Part shown: piece by piece, positions 32,985-43,473 of the stretch | Layout of the letters: each line of letters starts with the position of its first letter | Position numbering within the stretch: position 1 is the first letter of the stretch | Assembly: GCA_010093515.1 (NCBI GenBank) | Contig: MU001682.1 | Coordinates: 565,536-629,535 of the forward strand | Source of the DNA: Lineolata rhizophorae | Lineage: Eukaryota; Ascomycota; Dothideomycetes; Lineolatales; Lineolataceae | Length of the DNA stretch: 64,000 bases | Direction of reading: 5' to 3' | Position numbers and translations under genes: made by a program | The notes under the pieces: generated by a model | Told to the model about the DNA's origin: nothing | The model's input: the letters and a program-made list of their open reading frames with translations, nothing else | Databases searched by the model: none

Positions 32985-34589
32985 ATGAGCAGAGCTCAGA
33001 TAGGCCGTCATGGCCTCCAATTCTTTCGCCTTGCCCGCCCCCCGCACTCCTTGCACTTCCGACCGCACCGATTCCAGCCGACTCTCCAAGTACATAGGCG
33101 GCCCGCATCGACGACGAGCAGCGAAACTGCCACTGACGCCCGCTCACTCGTGACGCGTCTCAAGAACCTCTTTCTCGGCACCTCACTCGTGCTTTTCGCC
33201 GGCTTCGGCTACCTCTACATCACCGACACACGCGCTGCGTTCCACCGATGGATCATCATACCCCTGCTTCGAACCGTTTACTCCGACGCCGAAGACGCTC
33301 ACAAAGCCGGGAATCGGGCACTGGCGACCCTATTTGACTTTGGGTTGCACCCACGGGAGCGCGGCTCTCCCGACTCAACTAGTGACCTTGGCATTACGGT
33401 GTTCGGGTACCCGCTATCCAACCCGGTGGGCATCTCCGCAGGCTTGGATAAGAACGCGGAGCTGGTGGACCCTCTGCTGGCACTGGGTCCCGCCGTCGTC
33501 GAAGTAGGCGGCGTAACGCCGCTACCGCAGGATGGCAACGAGAGGCCTCGCGTATGGCGGCTACCGAGTCAGCGCGCGCTGGTAAACCGCTACGGGCTCA
33601 ATTCGGACGGCGCCGAGGCCGTCGCCATGCGCCTCCGGCAGCGTGTCCGCGCTTTCGCGTATCATAACGGCTTTGGTATAGACGAGGAAGCAGAACGCAT
33701 GGTGCTGGACGGCGAAGCGGGCGTGCCTCCCGGATCGTTGGCCAGTGGGAAGTTGTTAGCGGTGCAGGTTGCGAAGATGAAGAGCACCCCAGATGCGGAT
33801 ATTGAGGCAGTGACGGCTGACTACGTATTCTGCGTAGAGCAGCTGGCGAAGTATGCAGATATTATAGTCGTCAATGTCTCAAGCCCCAACACGCCAGGCC
33901 TTCGCGGGCTCCAGAGAGTGGAGCCCCTCACGCGGATCCTTACTGGTGTTGTCGATGCGGCGAAGGACGTGAAGAGGAAGACAAAGCCAGCCGTGATGGT
34001 CAAAGTGAGCCCGGATGAGGACTCAGATGAGCAAGTGTTGGGAATTTGCGATGCTATCTTCGACTCTAGGGTTGACGGAGTCATCGTTGGCAACACGACT
34101 AAGAGCAGGCCGGACCCTCTTCCTAAGGGATACCTACTCCCCCCGAAAGAAGCGAACTACATGCAAGAGTATGGGGGTTACTCAGGCCCGCAGCTGTTCG
34201 AGCAGACACGGGATCTTGTCAAGAAGTACAGGACTTTCCTAGATCAAGGCCACCGGTCATTGACCAGCCCTCCGGACCCCGGATACAGCGCCTCATCGTT
34301 CCCAGATAACCCAGAGGTCGACGTGCCACCAAAGGTGGAAGAGTCCAAACCTGTTGGCGATCAGAAAGCCAGCGACGACGCAGACGTGGCTAGGCTGTTA
34401 CCTGCCAAGCCGGAGATTGCACCAAAAGTAATATTCGCTTCTGGTGGCATAACGAATGGCGACCAGGCTCATGAGGTCTTGAACGCAGGAGCAAGCCTCG
34501 CAATGGTGTATACTGCCATGGTCTACGGCGGCCCAAATACAATCCGAGCAATAAAAGATGAGATGAGGGAGCACCTGAACAAAAAGTAG
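32985..34589 (+). CDS. URA9: Dihydroorotate dehydrogenase, mitochondrial class 2
   Basis: A single exon of 534 aa. An Arg/His-rich presequence (residues 1-45) is followed by an inner-membrane anchor (LFLGTSLVLFAGFGYLYI, about 62-80). The FMN barrel contains GYPLSNPVGISAGLDKNAEL, VVEVGGVTPLPQDGNERPRVWRL, the active-site loop VNVSSPNTPGLRGLQ with catalytic Ser, VMVKVSPD and IFASGGITNGDQAHEVL. It oxidises dihydroorotate to orotate and passes electrons to ubiquinone. A hydrophilic insertion at about residues 420-480 (Pro/Asp-rich) is typical of filamentous-fungal forms. Confidence 0.97.
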   Translation: MSRAQIGRHGLQFFRLARPPHSLHFRPHRFQPTLQVHRRPASTTSSETATDARSLVTRLKNLFLGTSLVLFAGFGYLYITDTRAAFHRWIIIPLLRTVYSDAEDAHKAGNRALATLFDFGLHPRERGSPDSTSDLGITVFGYPLSNPVGISAGLDKNAELVDPLLALGPAVVEVGGVTPLPQDGNERPRVWRLPSQRALVNRYGLNSDGAEAVAMRLRQRVRAFAYHNGFGIDEEAERMVLDGEAGVPPGSLASGKLLAVQVAKMKSTPDADIEAVTADYVFCVEQLAKYADIIVVNVSSPNTPGLRGLQRVEPLTRILTGVVDAAKDVKRKTKPAVMVKVSPDEDSDEQVLGICDAIFDSRVDGVIVGNTTKSRPDPLPKGYLLPPKEANYMQEYGGYSGPQLFEQTRDLVKKYRTFLDQGHRSLTSPPDPGYSASSFPDNPEVDVPPKVEESKPVGDQKASDDADVARLLPAKPEIAPKVIFASGGITNGDQAHEVLNAGASLAMVYTAMVYGGPNTIRAIKDEMREHLNKK

Positions 34590-35136
34590 ATATTGTATAT
34601 CAGTAGATCTTATTTACTATCGGGATGATTTATCGGAGTACTAAGTTGTGTCAGTGCTGTTAACTTTCTAATGTGATGAAACACCGTAATTGGCTGCGTG
34701 AGCAAAGTGAATTTCCGCCGCGACCAATAGTATGGCGCTAATTGCACGTCCTCCGCCATCGGCCATAAAATTATTGCCGGCCAGGTCTCTGACCTCGAGT
34801 CTCCGATTTTCGCCTTTCTCTCCGTCCACGTGCTTGAGGTGCCTACTTGCGACAACGAACCCACAAAAGTCTGAGGTGAGAAGCTCGAAACCAATGGGAA
34901 AATCGCTATAGCTTCTCCGTATACTAACGTTACCAGGTGGATCAAAGCAGGCCGCGGTCGGAAGAGACCACAATGCCAAGTCCGCGACAATAAAGTAAGC
35001 GGTGACTCAACTTCCCCACGAAGAGCATTTGCACCGACACGTCAAACTTGGCTGTCCCCAATACCGATCATAAGACTTCCAATTGCAGAATACGAATTTC
35101 GCAGTTGCCACTTGCAGCGCCCAATTTTGATCGGAA
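34590..35136. other. Intergenic, TrpC promoter
   Basis: 547 bp. It holds the URA9 3' end and the TrpC promoter with a TGACTCA at 35003-35009. No gene is seen. Confidence 0.5.
35003..35009 (+). promoter_or_regulatory. TGACTCA (Gcn4/CPC-1 core) upstream of TrpC
   Basis: TGACTCA within GCGGTGACTCAACTT, about 130 bp before the TrpC ATG. Fungal trp genes are known targets of general amino acid control (Gcn4/CPC-1/CpcA), which recognises exactly this core. Confidence 0.6.
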
Positions 35137-37545
35137 ATGCCGTCGTTGGACCTCGTCGACCATTCGCCGCACCACCCGGCACCGAGGCCGCCACTTAAAT
35201 CTGCGTCGAATCTCGTCCTAATTGACAACTACGACTCGTTCACTTGGAATGTCTACCAGTACCTCGTGCTTGAGGGGGCGACCGTAAAGGTGTACCGCAA
35301 TGACAAGATTACGTTAGACGAGCTCATCAAGTGCAAACCAACTCAATTGGTTGTTAGCCCTGGTCCTGGCCATCCAGACACGGATTCAGGGATCAGTAAC
35401 GAGGCCATCAAGTACTTCAGTGGAAGAATCCCGGTTCTTGGGGTTTGCCTTGGAGAGTAAGTGACATTTGTTTCATGAATCTTTCTGCTTAAGCTCCGCG
35501 TGCTCACTATAGAACATAGGCAATGTATCTACTCTGTTTTTGGAGGTCATGTGGACGTAACCGGAGAAATTCTCCATGGCAAAACCTCCCCTCTTCGTCA
35601 TGATGGGAAAGGTGTCTATGCTGGTATCCCACAAGACTTGCCTGTGACTAGGTACCATTCTCTTGCAGGGACGCACCCCACCCTCCCAGAACGCCTAGAG
35701 ATTTCTTCTTGGGCTGCTAAAGGAGCTGGTGGTGAGAAAGGCGTCATCATGGGAGTACGCCACAAGGAGTATGTTGTTGAAGGCGTCCAATTCCACCCGG
35801 AGAGTATTCTCACTGCCGAAGGAAGAACCATGCTGCAAAATTTCTTGAAGATGCAAGGAGGGACCTGGGCTGAAAATAAGAAATTTGCAAAAGGGGAATC
35901 GACCGCGCCTAATGCCGCGACTTATACAGGTGGTCCGGAACAATCAACAAAATGTACCCCTTCAAAGAACAAGACGACATCTATTCTCGAGCGGATCTAT
36001 GACCATCGTCGAGCAACCGTTGCTATGAAAAAGCAAATTCCTTCTCAAAGGCCGATTGATTTTGAAGAGTCGTACGAACTCAACCTTGCACCGCCTCAAG
36101 TGCCTTTCCCCGCACGGCTTAAGCAGTCCCCGTATAGGTTGTCTCTAATGGCGGAAATCAAGCGTGCGTCCCCGTCAAAGGGCATCATATCTCTGTCGGC
36201 GAATGCACCGGCCCAAGCAAGGACGTATGCCCTCGCTGGCGCCAGCGTCATTTCTGTTCTCACAGAGCCGGAGTGGTTCAAGGGGAGCATTGACGATCTT
36301 CGGGCTGTGCGTCAGAGCTTAGAAGGCATGGCCAACCGACCAGCTATTCTCCGCAAGGAATTTATCTTTGACGAGTATCAAATTCTGGAGGCACGCCTAG
36401 CTGGAGCCGATACTGTACTCTTGATTGTGAAAATGCTGGACGAAGCTACGCTCCGACGACTCTATCTCTACTCCCAATCACTTGGAATGGAACCATTGGT
36501 CGAAGTCAACACTGTGGAAGAGATGGCAGTAGCCGTGAAGCTCGGATCCAAAGTCATTGGAGTCAACAACCGTGACCTGACAAATTTCGAAGTGGACCTC
36601 GACACGACGAGCAGACTGATGTCTCAGGTCCCTCAAGAGACAGTCGTGTGTGCTCTCAGTGGTATTTCCGGGCCTAAGGATGTCGAGCCCTACGAGAAAA
36701 ACGGCGTAGGTGCCGTTCTTGTCGGCGAGGCTCTCATGCGGGCCGAGAACACCGCGCAGTTCATCACGAACTTGCTCGGAGGGAAAAGCGAGGTAAAGAT
36801 ACCTCCCGCACGCAAAGACATTCTGGTCAAGATTTGCGGGACCCGTTCCCCCGAAGCAGCGCAGACGGCCATTTCCGCAGGCGCTGATTTGGTTGGCGTC
36901 ATTCGTGTCACTGGCCGCTCTCGCTGCGTCTCCGAGGACGCGGCAAAAGCCATATCCAAGGTTGTGCATTCAACCCCGAAACCCGACGCCGCGTTTCTAT
37001 CTCCCTCCACGCGCGACACAGCCCGCGCGACCAACCCCTTCGACCATGCCGCCACGCACTACCTGCGTCATCCGACGCGCGCTCTCCTCGTAGGCGTCTT
37101 TCAGAACCAGCCGCTCGACTACGTGCTCGGGCAGCAGAAGCTACTTGATCTCGACGTCGTGCAGCTACACGGTGATGAGCCCGTCGAGTGGGCCCGACTG
37201 ATACCCGTTCCTGTCGTTCGCGTCTTCAACCCGGGCGACCCGGGCATGGGCGTAAGGGCCTATCACGCCATGCCTTTGCTTGATTCCCGCACGGGCGGCA
37301 CCGGCAAGAAATTAGACTTGGATGCGGTGAAGATTACGCTGCGGAAGGATCCGAATATTAGGGCTTTCCTTGCAGGCGGGTTGGACACTGGGAATGTTAA
37401 GGCGGTTTTAGATGCCTTAGGGGACGTCGCGAACCAAATCGTCGGCGTGGATGTGAGTAGCGGGGTTGAAGAAGAGGGTAGGCAGTCGTTGGATATGATC
37501 AAGGATTTCGTCGCGGCGGCAAAGAGTTTTACTTCGGCGTCATGA
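35137..37545 (+). CDS. trpC: Trifunctional tryptophan enzyme (GATase / IGPS / PRAI)
   Basis: Exons 35137-35456 and 35520-37545 (781 aa; 63-bp intron). The glutamine amidotransferase domain is at about 25-225: [18 protein letters not shown], the nucleophile Cys in [15 protein letters not shown] (made by the splice), and GVQFHPES. Indole-3-glycerol-phosphate synthase follows at about 285-525 ([44 protein letters not shown]). Phosphoribosylanthranilate isomerase is at about 538-781 ([42 protein letters not shown]). The N-terminal domain partners anthranilate synthase component I. This is the standard fusion of filamentous ascomycetes. Confidence 0.98.
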
Positions 37546-37684
37546 GTTCATTTTCACGTAGCCGGATCTAGGCCGTTAAAAAATTTCGTAGATTGTTTTG
37601 GTCTATCATGCAATCCCTGAACCCGTGAATCTGATTCATCGGAAATCTGAGTACTACACCATGTCGATACTTCTCGGAAACTGT

Positions 37685-38263
37685 TTATTTCTTGTTTCCC
37701 CAGGCACCCTTCTTCTTCAAGGCAGCTTCTTCTTCTTCACGCAACTCCTGGTCTATTTTGGCACCCTTGCTGGGCTCGTGGCCGTGGGATTTTGCCTGGA
37801 GAAGTATGTCAGCATACTGGGCAGGAAAAATACTGTAGAACAAGAAACAAAAACAAAGGAGAAGATTAGGACGTACTGGAAGAGTCGAGTCGTGTTGTGT
37901 CTGGAACGTCTCGAAGCTCTGAGGCTCAGGCTCCTTTTGGCGCTTCTCCTCCCGAGCGAGCTTGTTCGCAATCGAGCGCTGGTCCTCTGTAGATGTTTAC
38001 TTAGCCGTACACCCTGGAAGCTATTAAAGGTGCGGGAAAATGGCGGAGGACATACTTGAATCGTTCGCGAGATGGCTGTGGGCCATGCCCTCCTTATAGC
38101 GCTCGGCCGTATTGATCTCGGAGTTTTTGTAATTTCTCTACGCGTGAGGGCATAGTTAGTCGTTTGACCTTTCGATCAACGGAGCAGGCAGCTGCGGCTC
38201 GGGACGGACCTGATCACCGTCCTCATAGAGGCTGCTCTCGCCGACATGAGACATTCCAGACAT
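37685..38263 (-). CDS. Small hydrophilic fungal protein of unknown function
   Basis: Four exons read leftward: 38263-38210, 38137-38056, 37986-37877 and 37816-37685 (125 aa; introns 72, 69 and 60 bp). The product starts MSGMSHVGESSLYEDGDQRN, continues YKNSEINTAERYKEGMAHSH and ANDSKDQRSIANKLAREEKR, and ends HEPSKGAKIDQELREEEEAA then LKKKGAWGNKK. It is charged, helical and cytosolic or nuclear by composition, with no signal peptide or membrane segment. The blocks GHEPSKGAKIDQEL and RSIANKLAREEKRQ look conserved among fungi from memory, without a function. The third acceptor (37817/37816) was chosen because it keeps frame without extra residues. Confidence 0.68.
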
Positions 38264-39496
38264 CTTGAAGGGCGGATTAGAGATTTCCGAAGGATATGTG
38301 GGTGAAAATTCAAGTATAAGAAGTTAGTGTGTCTAGAAAGCTTTAGATTTGAAGACAGATTTTCTAGAGCTCGAGGTTTGTGGTCTTTTTATTTGGAGCC
38401 ATGGCACTCCTACGTAACATTCTTAAGGCAGCTACGTCATAGCCACCGATTTTAGCGGACCCTAGCCAGGCACCAAGTATGACATGCATGTGCGCACTTT
38501 AAGGCCTATGGGTGGCAAGGCCACATAATTCTAAGAGCGCACGTTATGTTTTGTCTTCATCTTGCAGGTGGCTTCAACTTCTAACGCTCATCCGCCGAGT
38601 TTGAGCTATTAAGCATAATCTTGACAACACAAGGCCTTTTAACAAGCCGGTAATAGACGACAAAAATATCGATACTAGAGAATTTGTTATTGTATGACAC
38701 GAATGTGCTTTAGAACAACACACCAAAAATACCTCTTTGCGAGCCGGTGCTGGAAAATGCTTATCCGTCGTCGGCTTCGCATGTATATACATAATATGTT
38801 GGACGGAAGGAATTGCAAAGAAAGGACGCTTTAATATTGAGGAAATAGGGGGTATGCTGCTCTACATAGCCGGTACAATTTGTATAAGTCATTGCAGCTC
38901 CACGTCAATGGCCAAGCAAATGCAGCCGTCAATTCAACCGTCGATTCCGTCAATATAAAAAGAAAGATATAAAACAACTTGGCATAGCACCATGACCGTA
39001 GAATCATGTCGGGAAATTTTCCGCCAACGTCCTTACGAGGTGAATAATCCTCCCTTCGCGTAAGACAGGTGCGCCACCAATGCCCAAACATGGAAGGGAA
39101 GGGGTATAGTCCCAAATGGCCCGAGGAAACAAGGCGCGGAATAACTGTTGAGGAGATGGAATTTACAAGTAAAGGAAATAGGTATGGTAAAGTTGCAAAT
39201 GAAGGAGAATGTTAGGGGTGAAAAGGTATGACTTTAGCTTCGGTCGCAATTTCGCCAGAGGCGGTTATGTGTCAAAGAATCTCGAACGAAATGAAATACG
39301 CTCCGCAGGCTGAGCATAGCCCGTGCAGTAGGTCAACATTTAGTGAGTGGATCCGAAAATGTATGCGCTTTCGGAGTATACGTCACTTGCTGGCGTCCTT
39401 GAACGAATGACTGATATCATGATTTGCCGTGAGGTTGACAAAAATGGAAACGACGCTGGTCGTCCATCGCACGTTTCGTAATGCGTTCCGTCGTCT
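38264..39496. other. AT-rich gene-free region
   Basis: 1.2 kb of AT-rich sequence with many stops in every frame. I see no gene. It lies upstream of the 125-aa protein gene and downstream of the 421-aa protein gene. Confidence 0.5.
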
Positions 39497-40762
39497 CTAT
39501 TCGAGAATGGCCTCTAGTCGAGTCAGCTGACCCGACCGTATTAGTTCGCTGCTATGCCGACGCTGGTCATCGGCGTAAAAGATGCTCAGCCTCCGGAAAG
39601 ACTGAGGGTCGGTAAGCTTCCTGGTGTCGATTTCCCAAGCTAGATCATGAAGCATCCAGCAAAAGCGGTCAAGCGGGAGTATCGAGAGGTTTCGCCTCGC
39701 GATATTTCTCTTCGGGTGGAACCAAGCATGCGCCGGAAGAAACGTTGCGGATCTGATCCCCTCATCTGGATATGTTTGGGCCAGTCTAGCCGTCTCTCTC
39801 CGCACAGCTTCGTCGTGTACATCTGCGAGTACTTCCCAAAGTCTCTCACGAGAGAGATCCGACAGCTTGGGGTTACGTCCGCGCATCGTTCTTCCAAGGG
39901 GATATTCGTTGATCGCCAAGAACCGCTCGAGGCGCATACGGTAGATCTTGAAGCTACGACAGCCGAACTTGAGATCACCGAAATCATGGCGTAGCTCTCC
40001 GGGCTTCTTTGGTCGTATTTGAGTAGCGCCTTCAGCCGTGCTGCCAGGATTCAGCAAAACGTCTAGAGAGATACCAGAATCCCGCTTCTCCTCATCTAGA
40101 TCGGCAGCGCCGTCACTCGTCGGGGACGGCGTGTCCCGGCTTGGTGTCTGGATGGGAAGGTCTGGAAGCTTGCTAAAGAGAAATGTGGCGTTGGCCTCCC
40201 AGACGGCCTTTTGCCGGGCCACCTTGGCGAGAGTGATTCGGTAGAGAAGAGAGTCCGGCTCCGAAGACATGGCCGCTCGTTCCAGTTTCGCTTCGGCCTG
40301 CATCATCGAGTTGCTCTTGTCCACGATGAACTTGTGGACGACGTCGAGCTCGAAGCGGTCGGGAATGTAAGGGTCCGGGGCCGGCTGGGATTCCGACGAT
40401 TCCAGCAAGGCCTGGGAGGACAGGGAGAGCTTGGGAGACTCGCTTCTTTCGCCGGCTTCCGGCGCAGAGTACGTGTCCTGGCAGACATCCTGCCCGTCGC
40501 CGGGCAGTTTTGAGGTTATGATAATTTGGGGCGGCGCATGACGGCCGCCTGGAGGAGGACTGGAGTCCGAGGTTTGGCGCTCGGCCGGAGCCTCTTGGCC
40601 GGCTTGGCCACGTCCATCGGGAGGCGGAGGCGTTCGACCGGAAGGCAGGTGGGAGTGGGTGGTCTGTCGGACATGATTGAGAGACGATGTGCGCTTCTGG
40701 ATCGGCAAGGGATTCTCGAGCGAAGCGGCCTGGCCGCCCATCCCGAGGATCTGGTCTCGCAT
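39497..40762 (-). CDS. Uncharacterised fungal protein, 421 aa
   Basis: A single exon. The first 130 residues are Pro/Ser/Gln-rich and probably disordered. From about residue 135 it becomes helical (PDRFELDVVHKFIVDKSNSM; YRITLAKVARQKAVWEANAT). The C-terminal 180 residues look folded, with LRHDFGDLKFGCRSFKIYRM, RLERFLAINEYPLGRTMRGR, ATFLPAHAWFHPKRNIARRN and ILPLDRFCWMLHDLAWEID. There is no signal peptide or transmembrane helix. I recognise no named domain. The upstream frame closes quickly (ATG CTC GCT TGA), so the ATG at 40762 is the natural start. It stays open for 1.27 kb with good codon periodicity. Confidence 0.7.
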   Translation of the reverse strand: MRDQILGMGGQAASLENPLPIQKRTSSLNHVRQTTHSHLPSGRTPPPPDGRGQAGQEAPAERQTSDSSPPPGGRHAPPQIIITSKLPGDGQDVCQDTYSAPEAGERSESPKLSLSSQALLESSESQPAPDPYIPDRFELDVVHKFIVDKSNSMMQAEAKLERAAMSSEPDSLLYRITLAKVARQKAVWEANATFLFSKLPDLPIQTPSRDTPSPTSDGAADLDEEKRDSGISLDVLLNPGSTAEGATQIRPKKPGELRHDFGDLKFGCRSFKIYRMRLERFLAINEYPLGRTMRGRNPKLSDLSRERLWEVLADVHDEAVRRETARLAQTYPDEGIRSATFLPAHAWFHPKRNIARRNLSILPLDRFCWMLHDLAWEIDTRKLTDPQSFRRLSIFYADDQRRHSSELIRSGQLTRLEAILE

Positions 40763-42091
40763 TCCGGGCGCGCTGACGCCCTCGGGCTCTCCGGACGCAG
40801 CTCAGACGTCCGTCAAGCGAGCATGTCGGCGGGCGGGAGCAGGCGTGGCATGGCGGCGGGGGCCAATTGCTTCACGGGACGGGGGGATCGGGCGTGTTAA
40901 AGCGTCTGGCAGCAGGGCGGGAGTGCGGAGGGAATGCGGAGGGAAGGCGGAGGCTGAGGCTGAAAAGGGACGCGACGGCGGAGGGCGCGGGCTGGCGGCG
41001 GCCGGGTTGTTGATCGCTGTGGGGCGTCGAAGCCACGAGTTGCGCAAGAGCGGCCGGCGTGGGCCCCTAGCCGATCTGCGGCGATCTTAAAAGAGCGAGC
41101 GGTGAAATAGCGCTGCCCCTGAGCCCCGGCGGCTCCACTGCCGCTCCTTCATGCTGTTTCCCGTGCGCTTCCCCCCGAGTCTCGCGCCTTGGAGCAGCCG
41201 TTAGCCTGGCGCCCCCAGCTTTGCAGCCGCCCCGATGGCGCTCAGGCCGGCGCGACCCTGGCGAGGGACTGCGGTCGCCGCCTTCGCTCAGGTCCCGTTG
41301 TCATCCCGGCGTTTCGCTTCACGAGCAGGTTGGACACATGTTTGCGCGGACGGCTGGGAACCGTTTGCCCGACCAGATTACCCTTGTCGCGCGACCCACT
41401 CGATAGTCGAAGGTTTAACCTCGACCGTTTGGAAGGGTATCCCGACTCAGGCAAATTGAGGGCGTTAGCACGGCACTAGGGCTCCAGGAGCGCCCTTGCA
41501 GAGCAGCCAAGCGGGCCTGCAGCACGCGAGCCACGCGAAGAAGGGGGCTCAGAACACAAGATCAATGTTGTACAACGGCATCTTGGGCATCGCGCAGCTG
41601 CAATGTAAACCTGGCGTGTGGGACGATGCTAATATGTGAGGGCTGGCAGCCACGTCTAATAATAACGCCTGCCCGAGTCCGGCTTTCAGCTGCATGGCGT
41701 CGGCATTGCCTGCCACAAACCCAGACCCACCACGGCAGACCTGCGAGTCGCGACCGCACCGAAAATGGTAATTTGGATCTGTCACATTCTCCGTCTACAT
41801 ATGTACTCGACAGCTCAACCGTCCTCACCGTAGGGCTGACGCATTGCGCATCAAGAACACTGATACTGTGTCGAATATACTACATTACCGCCTTGTCGTA
41901 TCCGCTTGGCGCCGTGGGGCCTGTATCTCAGTACTACGTATGTCCTACGCCTCATTCCGCTCGACAGGTAACTCGCCCACAAATTAGCCGTCTCAGTAGG
42001 ATGTTGGATCATTAAAAAGCAAATGCTGTGAGATAGCGTCGGGGTCTGCGAGGCAGGCAGGCCTTGTGGATCTGGATCCATGCTTTCACTC
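40763..42091. other. Gene-free stretch
   Basis: 1.3 kb. The first 500 bases are GC-rich promoter-like sequence for the 421-aa protein gene. The remainder has only short overlapping frames (41189-41479, 41549-42015) without homology. Confidence 0.45.
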
Positions 42092-43015
42092 TCACATCGG
42101 TTTCCTTGCAACGGCCCTCAGCCGAACGTACCCAAGCCATTGGCTCCCGCCGTCCCTCGTCACAATGCTTTCTAGGCAGTCCGCCGCCCAGCTGACAATC
42201 TCGTCTCTCTTTTCCTCCGGTACCACCTGAAGAAACGAGTCCCCAAAGAGCCGAATCCAACCCTCGAGGCCTCCACCTCCATCCCTGCTCTTGTCTGTAA
42301 GTCTCGTGGGCCGGTACTCAGACTCTACCAAGGAGATGTCGAACCCTGCCTGGCTGAGGAAGTTCCGCATCTCCTCGACGCTCGGAAAGCACCACGGATT
42401 CGCTTTTTCGGCCGCGGATTTAGACATTCCATGGGCCATGAGCGAGCCTATCAATGCCGTGTGCACCTCCGCGATATTGCCAGCGCCGCCCATTTCAAAA
42501 ACCAGAGTGCCGCCAGGCCGGAGGGCGGCGAACAGGCCGCGAAAAACTGTCAAATGGTTTTCCGCCGCTCCGAGGATCCAGTGGAAGGCCGCGTTCGAAA
42601 AGACTTTGTCCCACTGGCCTTGCGCAAATGCGGTGCCGTTCAATTGGGCACAGTCTTGTCGTTCAAAGGTGCAGTTTGTGGAAGTGAACTTTTCCTTCGC
42701 CGTTTTTATCATGGACTCAGAGGCATCGAGGCCGAGGATCTTTCCGGATGGAATGGTCTGCGCAATCTGTGCGGTAAGAGGGCCATCGCCACAACCAATA
42801 TCTAAGATATGATCTGACGGAGAAGGAGAGAGCAGCTCTACAACTTTGCTGGCTAATTTGGGAACAAATCCGCCAGCCTCATTATACGTCTATTGTGATC
42901 ATTAGCGCGCTCAACCCATTCTGGTAAGTGTAGTCTGGTCCAGTGGGAAAACAAAAGGGTTTGTAGTCCATCATACCTTGGAGGACCACTGGTCTTTTGG
43001 TGGTTGAGAAGCCAT
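42092..43015 (-). CDS. Class I SAM-dependent methyltransferase (trans-aconitate-type)
   Basis: Exons 43015-42977 and 42889-42092 (278 aa; 87-bp intron). The N-terminus MASQPPKDQWSSKTYNEAGG matches the family. SAM motif I is HILDIGCGDGPLT (residues 40-52), with the acidic end of strand 2 in ILGLDASESMI. Motifs II/III follow in DKVFSNAAFHWILG and ALRPGGTLVFEMGG. The order and the AFHW segment resemble trans-aconitate methyltransferase and related small-molecule methyltransferases. The substrate cannot be read from the sequence. Confidence 0.85.
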
Positions 43016-43473
43016 TCTGCTTTGTATTTCCAAAATTTGAATACTCGCGATATCTGCGTATTTTCAGAATAGCCTACTAATTATACGCTTAAATGCGCGG
43101 GGATAACCAATGGGCGATGCCGAGATCGGAGGTGATGGTCAAGGCAGCCACAAAAGCCGCGTCCGGTTGCCTGGACTACTAATTTGCAAGTATCTCTATC
43201 CTAGGCTTCATGCGCCTAATCAATGGCAGTAGAACTCTCAGCAAACGTCCCCTCAATCTTGATCTTGGAAGATTTAAAATCCTATACAACAGCTTCCGTA
43301 TAATTGAATCCGGTTTTATCCACGCTGGGTTGTCGAACCTACAACTTTGTGTAACAGAGACTCGGATTCTCGAAGTAATTCTTCCAGGCACAACATCTAG
43401 GCAATACCATAACTAGATATAGAACACTTGTTTTGCAAGGCTAGCATTTTACTTTAATATCATAGCTCTAGGA
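43016..43473. other. Intergenic between methyltransferase and PFA4
   Basis: 458 AT-rich bases: the methyltransferase promoter and the PFA4 3' end. No gene is seen. Confidence 0.45.

Noticed and set aside
41189-42015. Short frames between the unknown 421-aa gene and the methyltransferase
   Set aside because: No family, no codon periodicity, frames overlap each other.
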